Part shown: positions 24,016-33,995 of the stretch, in pieces | Layout of the letters: each line of letters starts with the position of its first letter | Position numbering within the stretch: the stretch's first letter is position 1 | Assembly (NCBI GenBank): GCA_017537965.1 | Contig: JAFYJV010000001.1 | Coordinates: 55,003-119,002, forward strand | Source: Bacteroidales bacterium | GTDB lineage: Bacteria > Bacteroidota > Bacteroidia > Bacteroidales > F082 | DNA length: 64,000 nt | Direction: 5' to 3' | Position numbers and translations under genes: made by a program | The notes under the pieces: model-generated | What the model saw: only the letters and a program-made list of their open reading frames with translations | The model's database searches: none | What the model was told of the DNA's origin: nothing

Positions 24016-24909
24016 ATGACTACACTTTCTGTTATCATACTATCGTATGCTATAGATGACGAAATCTATCAAATGAATTGTCGTTGCTTGGATTCGCTAT
24101 TCGATTCCGAACAATGGGAATATGGACAGCTACAAGTTTTGTTGATGGAAAGTAACAAGCAGAATCCATACACATACGATGAACGGGTTAAGGTATTGAT
24201 ACCGAATGAGAATTTTAATTTCCATCGGTTCTTTAATATAGGGTTGTCACATACCGATGGTGAATTTGTCGCTTTTTGCAACAATGACATCATTTTTACG
24301 AAGGGTTGGTTCGCTGCGATAATGCAAGTGAAAAAAGAGCATGAAGAGTTTATGTGTTTCTCACCTTTGGATCGCGGTTATCCAATGATGGGTGAGGAAA
24401 CACTTCCCAGTAATAAGTCATACTATATTGGATGGGAAAACAAGAAACATTTTGCAGCGTGGTGTTTTGTTTGGGAACGGAAGGTTTTTGACATTATTGG
24501 CCTGTTTGATGAGACATTTGATTTCTATTCGGCAGACGATGATGAGTTGCAAACATTGCGTTATTATGCAATCCCTAATGTGTTGGTCACCCATTCTGAA
24601 GTAAAGCATTTATCGCAAGTGGTTACTAAAAAGGAGGATCTTTTCAATCCCCATAAGATAGAAGATAGGGAGCAGTATCCGTTGACAGAAGAGGAGATTA
24701 GGCGAGGGTATTCATGGCTTTGGGACGATGACAGGTTTTATGTGGCATATCAACGTATGAAAGCCAAGTGGGGGAATGAGCATGTTATTAAGCGCGTTCA
24801 TCACTTTCTTGAACGACATACACGGCTGTTTGTTTATCCGGTCACACGTTTCCTCTACAACAGGAAGGTGAATGAAATAATGCGCGTGTTAATGGGGATA
24901 AAAAACTGA
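24016..24909 (+). CDS. GT2-like glycosyltransferase
   Basis: A 297-residue protein starting MTTLSVIILSYAIDDE. It has a GT-A-like order: LQVLLMESN, then HRFFNIGLSHTDGEFVAFCNNDIIF as substrate and metal region, and a later AADDDEL-type acidic stretch (SADDDELQT) with HSEVKHL. It is more diverged than its neighbours but fits the GT2 superfamily. An upstream frame opening at 23932 overlaps the previous gene and is rejected. Confidence 0.7.
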   Translation: MTTLSVIILSYAIDDEIYQMNCRCLDSLFDSEQWEYGQLQVLLMESNKQNPYTYDERVKVLIPNENFNFHRFFNIGLSHTDGEFVAFCNNDIIFTKGWFAAIMQVKKEHEEFMCFSPLDRGYPMMGEETLPSNKSYYIGWENKKHFAAWCFVWERKVFDIIGLFDETFDFYSADDDELQTLRYYAIPNVLVTHSEVKHLSQVVTKKEDLFNPHKIEDREQYPLTEEEIRRGYSWLWDDDRFYVAYQRMKAKWGNEHVIKRVHHFLERHTRLFVYPVTRFLYNRKVNEIMRVLMGIKN

Positions 24910-24931
24910 TCCAAGAACTTGAGATGTGACT

Positions 24932-26164
24932 ATGGTAAGAATTCTTTATATAGTTGACGAAGCTTATCCTACTACGAGTGCAAACGGGAGAATAGTATAT
25001 CGGATAATCGATGAACTTATAAAGCATTCTGATATAAAAATAACAGTGTTGTGCCGTGCAAGAAACCAAGAACAATTGCACGTCAAGAGTTTCAATGGTT
25101 GTAAGGTAATTCATACCCCGGCGATAAACGCCACTAAAGCGGAAGGATTGAGAAAAAAACTCGGTAAGCTTAAATGGTTGAGGTATTTGGTTTTTCCACG
25201 TACAATCTATTATCGTTTCAGTGGTGAACGTGATTATTTTATGGCCGAAGCGAAACTGTGGATAAAACGGCATCTTAATGAGTTTGATGTCATTGTAGCT
25301 AACTCAATGCCGTTCTATCCTCTTGAACTCGCAGCCAAATTTGGGTCTAGACTTCCTGTGCTTTTATATAAGATGGAGCCAGTAGCTCACTATCTTGATC
25401 CGAACAATTTCGAGTTGGGTAAGAAAATCGAAAACGATTGGGACAACCAAGCTCGTGCAATTGTTATGGAAGACTTGACATACAAGTTTTACAAGCAGTA
25501 TGCATCAAGTGATAATCTTAAGAAAGTGACTGTGGCAAAGTATCCGTGCGTAATAAGGCCTAACGAGTACCCAATAATAAATGAGATGCTAAAAAAGGAT
25601 GTTTGTAATTTGGTGTATGTCGGTAAATTCTATTACAAGAAGCGAGATCCTGAATTTTTGTTTTCTTTGATGGATGCAATTCAAGACAAAGCCGTTCACT
25701 TGACCATAGCCGGGAGCTATTCCTATGCAAACTTATCGAAAGATTATGTTGACAAGTATTTTACCAACCGTATTCCGTATATTTCTTACATAGGCGAAGT
25801 GTCTAGTCAGCAGGCGGATGCACTTCTCTTGGCTGCTGATATTTTGGTGAATATTGGGAACAAGGTTCCGGACCAAATGCCAAGCAAAATATTAAACTAC
25901 ATAAGTGCGGGAAAGCCGATATTGAACATATATGGAATTGACGATTGTCCTACTTTGCCCTATTTAGAAAAATATCCGTTGGCATTGAATATAAAGGATG
26001 GCGAAGAAATAACTAACGAACTGATTGATAAAATATACCAGTTTGTTCAATTGTCAAAAGGAAAGAATGTTCCGTTCTCGATGATAGAGAAACAATTCGA
26101 AGAATGTACTCCTCGTTATGTGGGACAGCAATTTTATGACATTATAAAATCTATAACAGAATAA
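24932..26164 (+). CDS. Family 4-like glycosyltransferase
   Basis: A 410-residue GT-B protein. The N-terminal ILYIVDEAYPTTSANGRI is the acceptor-side Rossmann start; the C-terminal half has LVYVGKFYYKKRDPEF, ADILVNIGNKVPDQMPSKILNYISAGKPI, the nucleotide-sugar-binding region of GT4-like enzymes with the acidic residue replaced by PSK. A cytosolic role in chain assembly is inferred. The ATG at 24932 was chosen over GTG 24926. Confidence 0.72.
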   Translation: MVRILYIVDEAYPTTSANGRIVYRIIDELIKHSDIKITVLCRARNQEQLHVKSFNGCKVIHTPAINATKAEGLRKKLGKLKWLRYLVFPRTIYYRFSGERDYFMAEAKLWIKRHLNEFDVIVANSMPFYPLELAAKFGSRLPVLLYKMEPVAHYLDPNNFELGKKIENDWDNQARAIVMEDLTYKFYKQYASSDNLKKVTVAKYPCVIRPNEYPIINEMLKKDVCNLVYVGKFYYKKRDPEFLFSLMDAIQDKAVHLTIAGSYSYANLSKDYVDKYFTNRIPYISYIGEVSSQQADALLLAADILVNIGNKVPDQMPSKILNYISAGKPILNIYGIDDCPTLPYLEKYPLALNIKDGEEITNELIDKIYQFVQLSKGKNVPFSMIEKQFEECTPRYVGQQFYDIIKSITE

Positions 26165-26261
26165 TCTCTGTGTTGTATCAATTATTACAAAGCATAAATG
26201 ATTCGTTCATAATAGAATGGTTCGACGTGAAAAATCATAGAGTTGTTAATTAGAGCGACTT

Positions 26262-27650
26262 ATGCGGGTTCTCAATGCTATAAGGAAATATTATAATCTT
26301 GTCCGGCATTATATCACTACACCAGCTATGGTGAGACAATCTGTGCCATCAAAAGATAGTGCGTACATAGATATGTATTATAAAGATAGTATTACTCTTG
26401 ATTTTGATGCAGATAGTGTGGATGACAGCGCATGGGTGGTTGAAAACAATACGCTCCGTATGCGACAACCCGACAAATTAGACAAATGTTTCTACTCACT
26501 AACCCTTTCATTTACAGGAACAGAACTTGTTCATGGAAAATATAAAATGCCGGTTAGCACCAAACATTATGTCAATGTACGTGTGCGCTCTTGGAAAACC
26601 AATAAATATTCATTGCAAAAATGCACTCATGATTGGGGAACTCCTCGTTTCGTAAAGGAGTTCAATGACAATGTGTTGTTTTTTATTGATAACGTTTTGT
26701 ATGTTAGAGGTTTGCATGAAAGGGGAAAACGTCGAGTTTGTAAAATGTATATTAGTTATGACGAAGGGATGGAGATCTCTAGACAAGATGATTATTATGC
26801 CTTGCGTAATGGGACAAGAATATTGATTAACAAAGGATTGCAAGGTGAATGGAGAGTTATATTTGACAAAAAAGACTCTACTGGTATCAGAAACAGTATG
26901 GTATGGGTTCGTAATGAGCAGAAAGAATTGGAATTATTATTTTCCGAATACACTATTACTTGGGGCAGACATCATATCTATTGCTATAATGTGGTGAAAG
27001 AGGAATTGGCAATTAGGCAAACATTTTATTCAATAGATGAGCACAATGCACAAAGGTTGGAACCTTTTGCGCGGCACACCCATTTGATGATACAAGACCC
27101 TTGCACAGGCTATATTTATATTGGCAATGGTGATTATTCCGATGGTAGTAGCTCGATCTATTACAGCAAGGACAATTGCAAAACGTTAATAAGAATCGGG
27201 TCATATTCGCAGGAATACAGGACATTGTCATTTATGTTCACAGAAAAATCTGTTTTTTGGAATATGGATTCGCCATACGAACCCCAATATATTTGCCGAT
27301 TGGATAGAAAGGATTTGCCTATGGTGAGTGTTGAAAAATCCCCCATTGTAAAATATCCGCTAATACATTCCGCCCATTGGCTAATAGAACCTTTGAAAAC
27401 GGATGATGGTGAAACAATGTATGTGATGTCATCTAACAGAGAGTCTGCTTTTTATGACAATCGTATCCGTACATTTGGTATAAAGATAGTAAACGAAGAG
27501 CCTGAGTTTTATGAGTTGTTGGCGTTGCCATATGACGGTAGTATATTCCATCAATATTATCCAATGGGAGTTGGGGACAATCAGATTTTGCTTATGGATA
27601 CAACCACCCATAGAAGGGCATTCTATAGATTGGTAAAGCGGAAGGAATGA
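26262..27650 (+). CDS. Hypothetical protein with Asp-box-like motifs (possible beta-propeller)
   Basis: I do not recognise this 462-residue protein. It has no signal peptide or membrane helix. Two segments resemble sialidase/BNR Asp-boxes (S-x-D-x-G-x-T): YISYDEGME and YYSKDNCKT. The spacing of strands and motifs such as YIYIGNGDYSDG and HSAHWLIEP suggests a beta-propeller with the NGxRIL- and GEWRVIF-type repeats. It lies between glycosyltransferase genes with about 97 bp and 40 bp of spacing. A glycosidase- or lectin-like role would be unusual for a cytosolic protein; function unknown. Confidence 0.55.
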   Translation: MRVLNAIRKYYNLVRHYITTPAMVRQSVPSKDSAYIDMYYKDSITLDFDADSVDDSAWVVENNTLRMRQPDKLDKCFYSLTLSFTGTELVHGKYKMPVSTKHYVNVRVRSWKTNKYSLQKCTHDWGTPRFVKEFNDNVLFFIDNVLYVRGLHERGKRRVCKMYISYDEGMEISRQDDYYALRNGTRILINKGLQGEWRVIFDKKDSTGIRNSMVWVRNEQKELELLFSEYTITWGRHHIYCYNVVKEELAIRQTFYSIDEHNAQRLEPFARHTHLMIQDPCTGYIYIGNGDYSDGSSSIYYSKDNCKTLIRIGSYSQEYRTLSFMFTEKSVFWNMDSPYEPQYICRLDRKDLPMVSVEKSPIVKYPLIHSAHWLIEPLKTDDGETMYVMSSNRESAFYDNRIRTFGIKIVNEEPEFYELLALPYDGSIFHQYYPMGVGDNQILLMDTTTHRRAFYRLVKRKE

Positions 27651-27690
27651 TTTGATTCTATTCTAGATCTGTTATTTAATTCGACAATAG

Positions 27691-28653
27691 ATGGTAAATG
27701 TATCTGTCATAATGCCTTGCTATAATGCTTCTGCATATATTGCTGAAGCTATTCAATCCGTATTATCGCAATCCTACAAGGAATGGGAATTGCTGGTTGT
27801 TGATGACGGTTCAACGGATAATTCGGCAGAGATTGTTTCACATTTTGCAAAAGCCGATGATCGCATCCACCTGATCGAACAGCCTAACAGCGGTGCGTGT
27901 CGTGCTCGAAACAACGGTATTGAACAAGCAACAGGGGAGTTTATAAAGTTCCTTGATTCAGACGACATGTTAGAACCAGAATGTTTGGCACTACAGATTG
28001 TAGAGATCCAGAAACTTGCAGAACGTCAGATTCCGTTCGGGGACTACTACAATGTTGATAAAGAGGGAAATATTATTTCAAAATATGGTTTTGATCGTCA
28101 AAAAGACTTGCAGGATGATTCAGTCTATTTCTTTTTCTCGGAATGGCGAATATTGACATCTTCTCCTCTGCATCGCACTGCATTGTTGCGTGAGATTGGT
28201 GGGTTTAATGAAGAGCTCAAACGAGGACAGGAGTCTGACTTGCATCTACGCCTAGCCTTGGCTGATGTTGAATTTGTTTATTTCCCCATTGTTACTTACC
28301 GATATCGTGATCATAGCGCTACAAACCGTATTTCGGAAAACCTAAAAGTTGGAACTCGAGGCAGGCGTGATTATTATGTGCAGCGAGCATATATTTGTGA
28401 GCAGTTGTTTGAAAAAAAATATGACTCTGTGCCAAGTAAATACAATAGTTATTTTGCCAACACTTGGTTTTCTTATGCGCGCGATTTGTTTGATTACGGA
28501 AATAAGCAGAAAGGGAAGGAGTATATTGAAAAAGCCTATAAATATGGTTTGCAGACATCATTTCAAAGATTCTATTTTGTCTTTGGAAAAATGATAGGAT
28601 ATGGGACACTGGAGAAAATCTTCAGATTAAGACTGAGAATAATGCATCAATAA
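27691..28653 (+). CDS. Family 2 glycosyltransferase
   Basis: A 320-residue GT-A enzyme: VSVIMPCYNASAYIAEAI, VDDGSTDNS and FLDSDDML (DxD-type metal site). The C-terminal third has RGQESDLHLRLAL, the catalytic-base region of GT2, and RYRDHSATN. Closest in style to the two following genes, which may have arisen by duplication. It overlaps the next ATG by one base. Confidence 0.83.
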   Translation: MVNVSVIMPCYNASAYIAEAIQSVLSQSYKEWELLVVDDGSTDNSAEIVSHFAKADDRIHLIEQPNSGACRARNNGIEQATGEFIKFLDSDDMLEPECLALQIVEIQKLAERQIPFGDYYNVDKEGNIISKYGFDRQKDLQDDSVYFFFSEWRILTSSPLHRTALLREIGGFNEELKRGQESDLHLRLALADVEFVYFPIVTYRYRDHSATNRISENLKVGTRGRRDYYVQRAYICEQLFEKKYDSVPSKYNSYFANTWFSYARDLFDYGNKQKGKEYIEKAYKYGLQTSFQRFYFVFGKMIGYGTLEKIFRLRLRIMHQ

Positions 28654-29552
28654 TGATTTCAGTTGTAATACCACTGTATAATAAAGAGAAAGCTATAGAA
28701 AGTACAATTCGTTCTGTGCTTGCTCAAAGTTATAAAGATTTTGAAGTTGTCGTTGTTAACGATGGTTCAACCGACAAGTCTTCGGAAGTTGTATTGCAAC
28801 TTGTAGAAGAAGATAATAGGGTACGCTTGTTAGAACAAAAAAATGCAGGGGTATCAGCAGCGCGAAATAAAGGTATTTTTGAGGCCAAGGGTGAATTCAT
28901 TGCGTTTCTTGACGGAGATGATCTGTGGGATAAAACATATTTGGAAGAATTGGATAAACTAATCAAAGACTTTCCCGATGCTGCCATTTATGGTTTAGGA
29001 TCTGCTCCAATGACAAGGGGAGTTAGAGGTTTTGATTGTGAAAGAAAGTTGCCTAAGGGGTTTCGCGGAATAGTCGAGAACGTGTGGAGGAATTATCCTT
29101 ATTATTGGACGGGTAGCAGTAGTAGTAGTAAAGAGCGATTGCTTTCGTTGAATGGTTTTGATGCTCGAATGACGCATGGTGAAGATTTGGATATGTGGTG
29201 GCGTTTGTTACTTTCCGGTGATGGCGTGTTCTACAATAAGATTCTTGCGTACTATGTTCAAGATTCAGAGAATCGTGCTATGAATCGAGTGATACCGCTT
29301 GAAAAGCATTTGCCATTTTATATGGATAAATATGCCGAAGCACGAGGTGTTGATCAAGCTTTTCGAAAGTTTTTTGATGAAGAAATGGCCCGTAGGCTTT
29401 TTCCATATCTCTTTGACAAAAACTACAAAAAAGAGGCAAAACGGCTACTGGGGAAGGTGGATTGGTCTTTGCAAAAGAAATCGTTGTATTGGAGAATGCG
29501 TTTCCCTCGTTTATATCAAGCATACATGAGGCTGAAAAAAACGGCTGAATGA
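28653..29552 (+). CDS. Family 2 glycosyltransferase
   Basis: A 299-residue GT2 protein: ISVVIPLYNKEKAIESTI, VNDGSTDKS, FLDGDDLW and THGEDLDMWWRLLL. Translationally coupled to the preceding gene (TAATG). Sugar and linkage are unknown. Confidence 0.83.
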   Translation: MISVVIPLYNKEKAIESTIRSVLAQSYKDFEVVVVNDGSTDKSSEVVLQLVEEDNRVRLLEQKNAGVSAARNKGIFEAKGEFIAFLDGDDLWDKTYLEELDKLIKDFPDAAIYGLGSAPMTRGVRGFDCERKLPKGFRGIVENVWRNYPYYWTGSSSSSKERLLSLNGFDARMTHGEDLDMWWRLLLSGDGVFYNKILAYYVQDSENRAMNRVIPLEKHLPFYMDKYAEARGVDQAFRKFFDEEMARRLFPYLFDKNYKKEAKRLLGKVDWSLQKKSLYWRMRFPRLYQAYMRLKKTAE

Positions 29553-29568
29553 TTCTTTAATTTGAACT

Positions 29569-30534
29569 ATGGTTTTGTTAAGCATAATAGTCCCTGTTTA
29601 CAATGTTGAGCAATATCTAAACAAATGTGTGGATAGCTTGCTTACTCAAGATCTCATGCCTGATGAGTATGAGATCATCCTAGTGGATGACGGCTCTCCT
29701 GACCGATGTGGAGCAATTTGCGATGACTATGCCTTGCGTTATTCAAACATCAAAGTGATTCATCGTGAGAATGGTGGAATTGGAGCAGCCCGCAATAGTG
29801 GCATTGAAGAAGCTTGTGGCAAATACGTCCAATTCGTGGATTCTGACGATTATCTTGAGCCAAATGTCTTGAAATCCTTAGTGGATAAGATGGAACATGA
29901 CCAATTGGATGTTCTGCGCTTCAATTATCAGAACGTGAATGACCATTATGAGGTTTTCGAGCCCAATAAGATAAGCAAACCATTTGTTGATTATCGGGAT
30001 GAGGTATGTGATGGACTGACCTTTTTGACAGAACGATTGGGTTTTGCTTGCTATGCTTGCCAGTTCATGATGAAGAGGGAACTGTTGGATGGTTGCCGTT
30101 TTAAAGAGGGTGTTTATTTCGAAGATACGGAATGGACACCGCGTCTTTTGATGCTGGCTGCTCGGGTGACTTCAACGAATTTGATGGTGTATAACTATCT
30201 GATGCGCATCGGTTCAATTAGCCGTGGTAAAGATGAAGCAACAAAGAAGAAGGTGAAAAATGATGAACTTTCTTTGATAGATGCTTTGAAGGAGCAAATG
30301 AGTGCAGCAAAAGACAAGAGATGGTTTGAAGGGATGATTGCTCAAACGGTGTTGTCGTTGGTGGGTTTCGTTAGCGGTAACTATTATGAAAACAGAAAAC
30401 AACTTTTTAGAGAACTAAAGTCCAAAAGAATATTGCCGTTATCAGTATACCATAGCACTCCATCGGCTCGAAGGAAAATTCGATTGGCAAATGTGTCGTT
30501 GGGTTTGCTTGGCTTTGTGTTGCATATAAAATGA
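29569..30534 (+). CDS. Family 2 glycosyltransferase
   Basis: A 321-residue GT2 protein: [39 protein letters not shown] and the acidic [11 protein letters not shown] motif of capsular glycosyltransferases. It overlaps wecB by 4 bp. Confidence 0.84.
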   Translation: MVLLSIIVPVYNVEQYLNKCVDSLLTQDLMPDEYEIILVDDGSPDRCGAICDDYALRYSNIKVIHRENGGIGAARNSGIEEACGKYVQFVDSDDYLEPNVLKSLVDKMEHDQLDVLRFNYQNVNDHYEVFEPNKISKPFVDYRDEVCDGLTFLTERLGFACYACQFMMKRELLDGCRFKEGVYFEDTEWTPRLLMLAARVTSTNLMVYNYLMRIGSISRGKDEATKKKVKNDELSLIDALKEQMSAAKDKRWFEGMIAQTVLSLVGFVSGNYYENRKQLFRELKSKRILPLSVYHSTPSARRKIRLANVSLGLLGFVLHIK

Positions 30535-31673
30535 AAAAGATATTACTTGTTTTTGGTACCCGACCTGAAGCCATTAAGATGGCACCGCTGGTGCATGAAT
30601 TCAAAAAGCATCCAGATCGGTTTAAAACATTGGTCTGTGTGACTGGTCAACATCGAGAGATGCTGGACCAAGTGTTGGATATGTTCCAAATCGTTCCTGA
30701 TGTGGATTTGAACATCATGAAAAGCGGTCAGGATTTATATGATGTTACGAGTCGTGTGTTGCTGGGTGTTCGGGATGTGCTCAGGCAGATGAAGCCAGAC
30801 TTGGTGCTGGTTCATGGCGACACGACAACTTCCATGGCTGCGGCTTTAGCAGCTTTTTACCAACAATTACCTGTTGGACATGTAGAAGCGGGGCTCCGCA
30901 CTGGGGACATATATAGTCCATGGCCGGAAGAAATGAACCGACTGATGACGGGAAGAATCGCTACTTATCATTTTGCGCCCACGCCACTTTCCAAACAAAA
31001 CCTGCTGAAAGAAAACGTGAACGCCGAACGAATTATCGTAACAGGAAACACGGTGATTGATGCTTTGCATTGGGTAGTCAACAAGATTCATTCGGAACTA
31101 GGACTTCAAAAATCGCTACATGAGAGCATTTTGAATTATGGCTATGATACGGATAGATTGACAAAAGGACGTAGGTTGGTGTTGATAACTGGACATCGTC
31201 GTGAGAATTTTGGAGAAGGTTTTCTGAATATTTGTCATGCGATCAAATCGTTATCACAACAGTATCCCGCGGTCGATTTTGTGTATCCAGTGCACTTGAA
31301 TCCCAATGTCCGAAAGCCAGTTGTGGATATTTTGGGAGATGGTCTTGATAATGTTTTTTTGATGGATCCTCTACAATACCTGCCGTTTGTGTATCTAATG
31401 GAGCAATCTTATCTAATCTTGACAGATAGTGGTGGCATTCAAGAGGAGGCTCCGGGTTTGGGCAAACCGGTGTTGGTAATGCGTAATACCACGGAACGTC
31501 CCGAAGCGGTGGAAGCAGGAACGGTAATACTCGTGGGGGTGGATCGGACGAAGATAGAAAGTAGTGTGGCCGACTTGCTTGAGCATAAGGCTGTGTATAA
31601 TAAAATGGCACAGGCTCAAAACCCGTACGGTGATGGCCATGCATGCGAAAGAATAGTGGCATCTTTGAATTGA
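30531..31673 (+). CDS. wecB: UDP-N-acetylglucosamine 2-epimerase
   Basis: WecB converts UDP-GlcNAc to UDP-ManNAc. The 380-residue protein has [36 protein letters not shown] with the catalytic Glu, TGHRREN and [20 protein letters not shown]. It suggests ManNAc or a derivative in the polymer; the usual partner WecC is absent from the window. It starts 4 bp inside the previous gene. Confidence 0.93.
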   Translation: MKKILLVFGTRPEAIKMAPLVHEFKKHPDRFKTLVCVTGQHREMLDQVLDMFQIVPDVDLNIMKSGQDLYDVTSRVLLGVRDVLRQMKPDLVLVHGDTTTSMAAALAAFYQQLPVGHVEAGLRTGDIYSPWPEEMNRLMTGRIATYHFAPTPLSKQNLLKENVNAERIIVTGNTVIDALHWVVNKIHSELGLQKSLHESILNYGYDTDRLTKGRRLVLITGHRRENFGEGFLNICHAIKSLSQQYPAVDFVYPVHLNPNVRKPVVDILGDGLDNVFLMDPLQYLPFVYLMEQSYLILTDSGGIQEEAPGLGKPVLVMRNTTERPEAVEAGTVILVGVDRTKIESSVADLLEHKAVYNKMAQAQNPYGDGHACERIVASLN

Positions 31674-31680
31674 CAATAAG

Positions 31681-32313
31681 ATGATTACCGATAAAGATAG
31701 TTTGGCATTCTATTTGGCCGCTGATCGATTTGCATTGGGAAAGACAAGGAAGTATCCTAGGCTTTTTTCCGATGAGATTTGGAAATTCCAAATCCTGTTA
31801 CGCAAATGCGAGTTTTATAAGAATACGCGAAGCAACCACTTCTTGCCTGCATTGTTTGCGAGGTATAGGTTTCATAGATTGTCTGTAAAACTAGGATTTG
31901 ATATTCCGATGAATGTTATTGGCCCTGGAATGAAGATTAACCATAGAGGAACGCTAGTCATTAATGGAAAGAGTCGCATTGGTAAGTGGTGTGACATGCA
32001 TCCTGGAGTCTGTGTGGGTGATAATCCTCTTGTATTCGAAAATGGAGAAAAAAACACTAATGTTCCCACTATTGGTAATTATGTTTTTCTTGGGCCTGGT
32101 GCTAAGTTATTTGGCAACATTGTAGTGGGTGATGGCGTAATGGTTAGTGCAAATGCTGTTGTTAATAATGATGTTGAGGACGATAAGGTGGTTTATGGGA
32201 ATCCAATGGTGGTGAAAGAGAAACGTCAGAATATTGCGACAACGGCAAGTAGAGATTTTGAAAAAATCTTCATTGAATCATATCCCCAGTTTGAAAAGTA
32301 TTTGATTGTTTGA
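31681..32313 (+). CDS. Serine O-acetyltransferase-like hexapeptide transferase
   Basis: A 210-residue CysE-like left-handed beta-helix protein. An N-terminal helical region (FRLSVKLGF-type) precedes MNVIGPGMKINHRGTLVING and TIGNYVFLGPGAKLFGNIVVGDGVMVSAN. Within this locus it more likely O- or N-acylates a sugar than serine. The position between wecB and an acyltransferase-3 gene supports glycan modification. Confidence 0.72.
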   Translation: MITDKDSLAFYLAADRFALGKTRKYPRLFSDEIWKFQILLRKCEFYKNTRSNHFLPALFARYRFHRLSVKLGFDIPMNVIGPGMKINHRGTLVINGKSRIGKWCDMHPGVCVGDNPLVFENGEKNTNVPTIGNYVFLGPGAKLFGNIVVGDGVMVSANAVVNNDVEDDKVVYGNPMVVKEKRQNIATTASRDFEKIFIESYPQFEKYLIV

Positions 32314-32316
32314 AAG

Positions 32317-33279
32317 ATGCCTGAAAAGGACAAAATATCCCAATCCGAAAGCATGGCATTATCCATGATTAGGGTCTTTGCCATGGTGCTAATTGTATCG
32401 TGCCATATCGCCCAGTGCTATGAATTAATGATAGCTTGGGTGCTGAATGTCGGTGTTCAGATATTCTTCTTCATGTCGGGCTTTCTTTATGGGAGACTGG
32501 ATTTGTCCGCATCTCCGTGGTCTTTTTATAAGAAACGATTTGTTAAAGTATATCTTCCTTTTCTCGTTTGGTGGGCGGTCATTGTAGCCATCTATGCGAC
32601 ATTTCATCTTTATCATTTTAGTACGAAGCAGATCGTCCTCTATCTATTGAATTTGCAATGGTTTGCCACTCCTATTGAGGGGTTGAATCATTTGTGGTTT
32701 CTCACTGTGTTAATGGTCGGTTATTTGTTGACGCCTTGGGCAAAAAAGCTCCTCAAAAAGCATCCGATTATTTGTGTTTCGGCTTTTTTGGTTTGTTGTG
32801 CCGTCGAGTTTGTACTTGTTCGGAAGTTTTATAGTTTCTTTGCTTGGGTTGCTCTTTATTTTGCTGGGATGTTTTATGGCAACTATTATTCAAAGAAGTT
32901 GTCAACTATCGTGCTTTTTCTAGGTGCATTTGCCTTGATTGTCTTTGGATTTTTGTTCAATCAAGATTGGCTTACAAAAGCCGAATACTCACATTGTTCT
33001 ATTTGGTTGCATTGGGTGTTGGGATTGTTTTTGTTTGCTCTACTGCTTAGGATTCTTCCCCATGCAATCAAGGTGGAAAAGAAACATGCCATTATTATGC
33101 ATTTGGATAAGATTTCGTATGAGGTGTATTTGACGCATCATCCGTTGATATTGGGGCCCTTGTCCATGATGTTCTTGACACCATACGTTTGGCTGAATAT
33201 ACTATTATTATTGGTCATGGTATATATTCTTTCGAGACTTTTGCATTTTGTGTGTTCTTTTACTAAATCTTTGATATGA
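32317..33279 (+). CDS. Acyltransferase family 3 membrane protein
   Basis: A 320-residue integral membrane protein with about ten helices. The N-terminal SMIRVFAMVLIVSCHI carries the conserved His of the acyltransferase-3/WecH group, followed by VQIFFFMSGFLYG and later ISYEVYLTHHPLI. Such proteins O-acetylate sugars in the periplasm or on the lipid carrier. It overlaps the next gene by 4 bp. Confidence 0.83.
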   Translation: MPEKDKISQSESMALSMIRVFAMVLIVSCHIAQCYELMIAWVLNVGVQIFFFMSGFLYGRLDLSASPWSFYKKRFVKVYLPFLVWWAVIVAIYATFHLYHFSTKQIVLYLLNLQWFATPIEGLNHLWFLTVLMVGYLLTPWAKKLLKKHPIICVSAFLVCCAVEFVLVRKFYSFFAWVALYFAGMFYGNYYSKKLSTIVLFLGAFALIVFGFLFNQDWLTKAEYSHCSIWLHWVLGLFLFALLLRILPHAIKVEKKHAIIMHLDKISYEVYLTHHPLILGPLSMMFLTPYVWLNILLLLVMVYILSRLLHFVCSFTKSLI

Positions 33280-33995
33280 TACCGAAAACTATTCATTACT
33301 GTTGGTTTGGCCGTGGTGAAATGCCTCAAATGGCAAAAGATTGTATTGCCAGTTGGCATAAATACATGCCTGATTGGGGTTATAAGCTATGGAATGAGGA
33401 CAATTTCGATGTCAACATCATTCCCTATACCAAAGAAGCGTATGAGTCTAAGAGATATGCCTTTGTGACGGATTATGTTCGACTATTTGCGTTGATGACA
33501 GAAGGGGGAGTATATATGGATACCGACGTGGAGGTTCTCAAGCCCCTTGATCCCCTGTTGACAAATAGTGCGTTTACTGGCTATGAGGGGACAAAAAACC
33601 TGTATCCTGTGACGGGGATTATGGCAAGTGAGGCTAACGGGCAGTGGGTTAACGAACAAATCCACGCATACGATGGTAGTCATTTTCTAAATCCAGACGG
33701 AAGTTTTGATACCACTACGAATTGTCAACGCATATATCGTTTGATGCTTTCTAACGGATTTGTTCCCAATGGAGGGAAAATGTGCCAATATAAAGATTTG
33801 GCGATTTTCCCTGTGGATTATTTTTGTCCTCGGCAGAGCACTGGGGAGTTTTTGCTCACTGAGAATACATATTGTGATCATCATTTTATGGGTTCATGGT
33901 CTGAAAAAAAAGGCAGGAAAAGGGCACTTGCTAGAATCATTGGTGGTAAGAATATGACTCGTCTAATTAAATTGAAACGTAAACTATTCGGATGA
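33276..33995 (+). CDS. GT32-like DxD glycosyltransferase
   Basis: A 239-residue member of the Gly_transf_sug/OCH1-like family: IPKTIHYCWFGRGEMP at the N-terminus, YAFVTDYVRLFALMTEGGVYMDTDVEV with the DxD metal site, and a C-terminal HHFMGSW. It should transfer a hexose from a nucleotide sugar. Its neighbours overlap by 4 bp on both sides. Confidence 0.85.
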   Translation: MIPKTIHYCWFGRGEMPQMAKDCIASWHKYMPDWGYKLWNEDNFDVNIIPYTKEAYESKRYAFVTDYVRLFALMTEGGVYMDTDVEVLKPLDPLLTNSAFTGYEGTKNLYPVTGIMASEANGQWVNEQIHAYDGSHFLNPDGSFDTTTNCQRIYRLMLSNGFVPNGGKMCQYKDLAIFPVDYFCPRQSTGEFLLTENTYCDHHFMGSWSEKKGRKRALARIIGGKNMTRLIKLKRKLFG

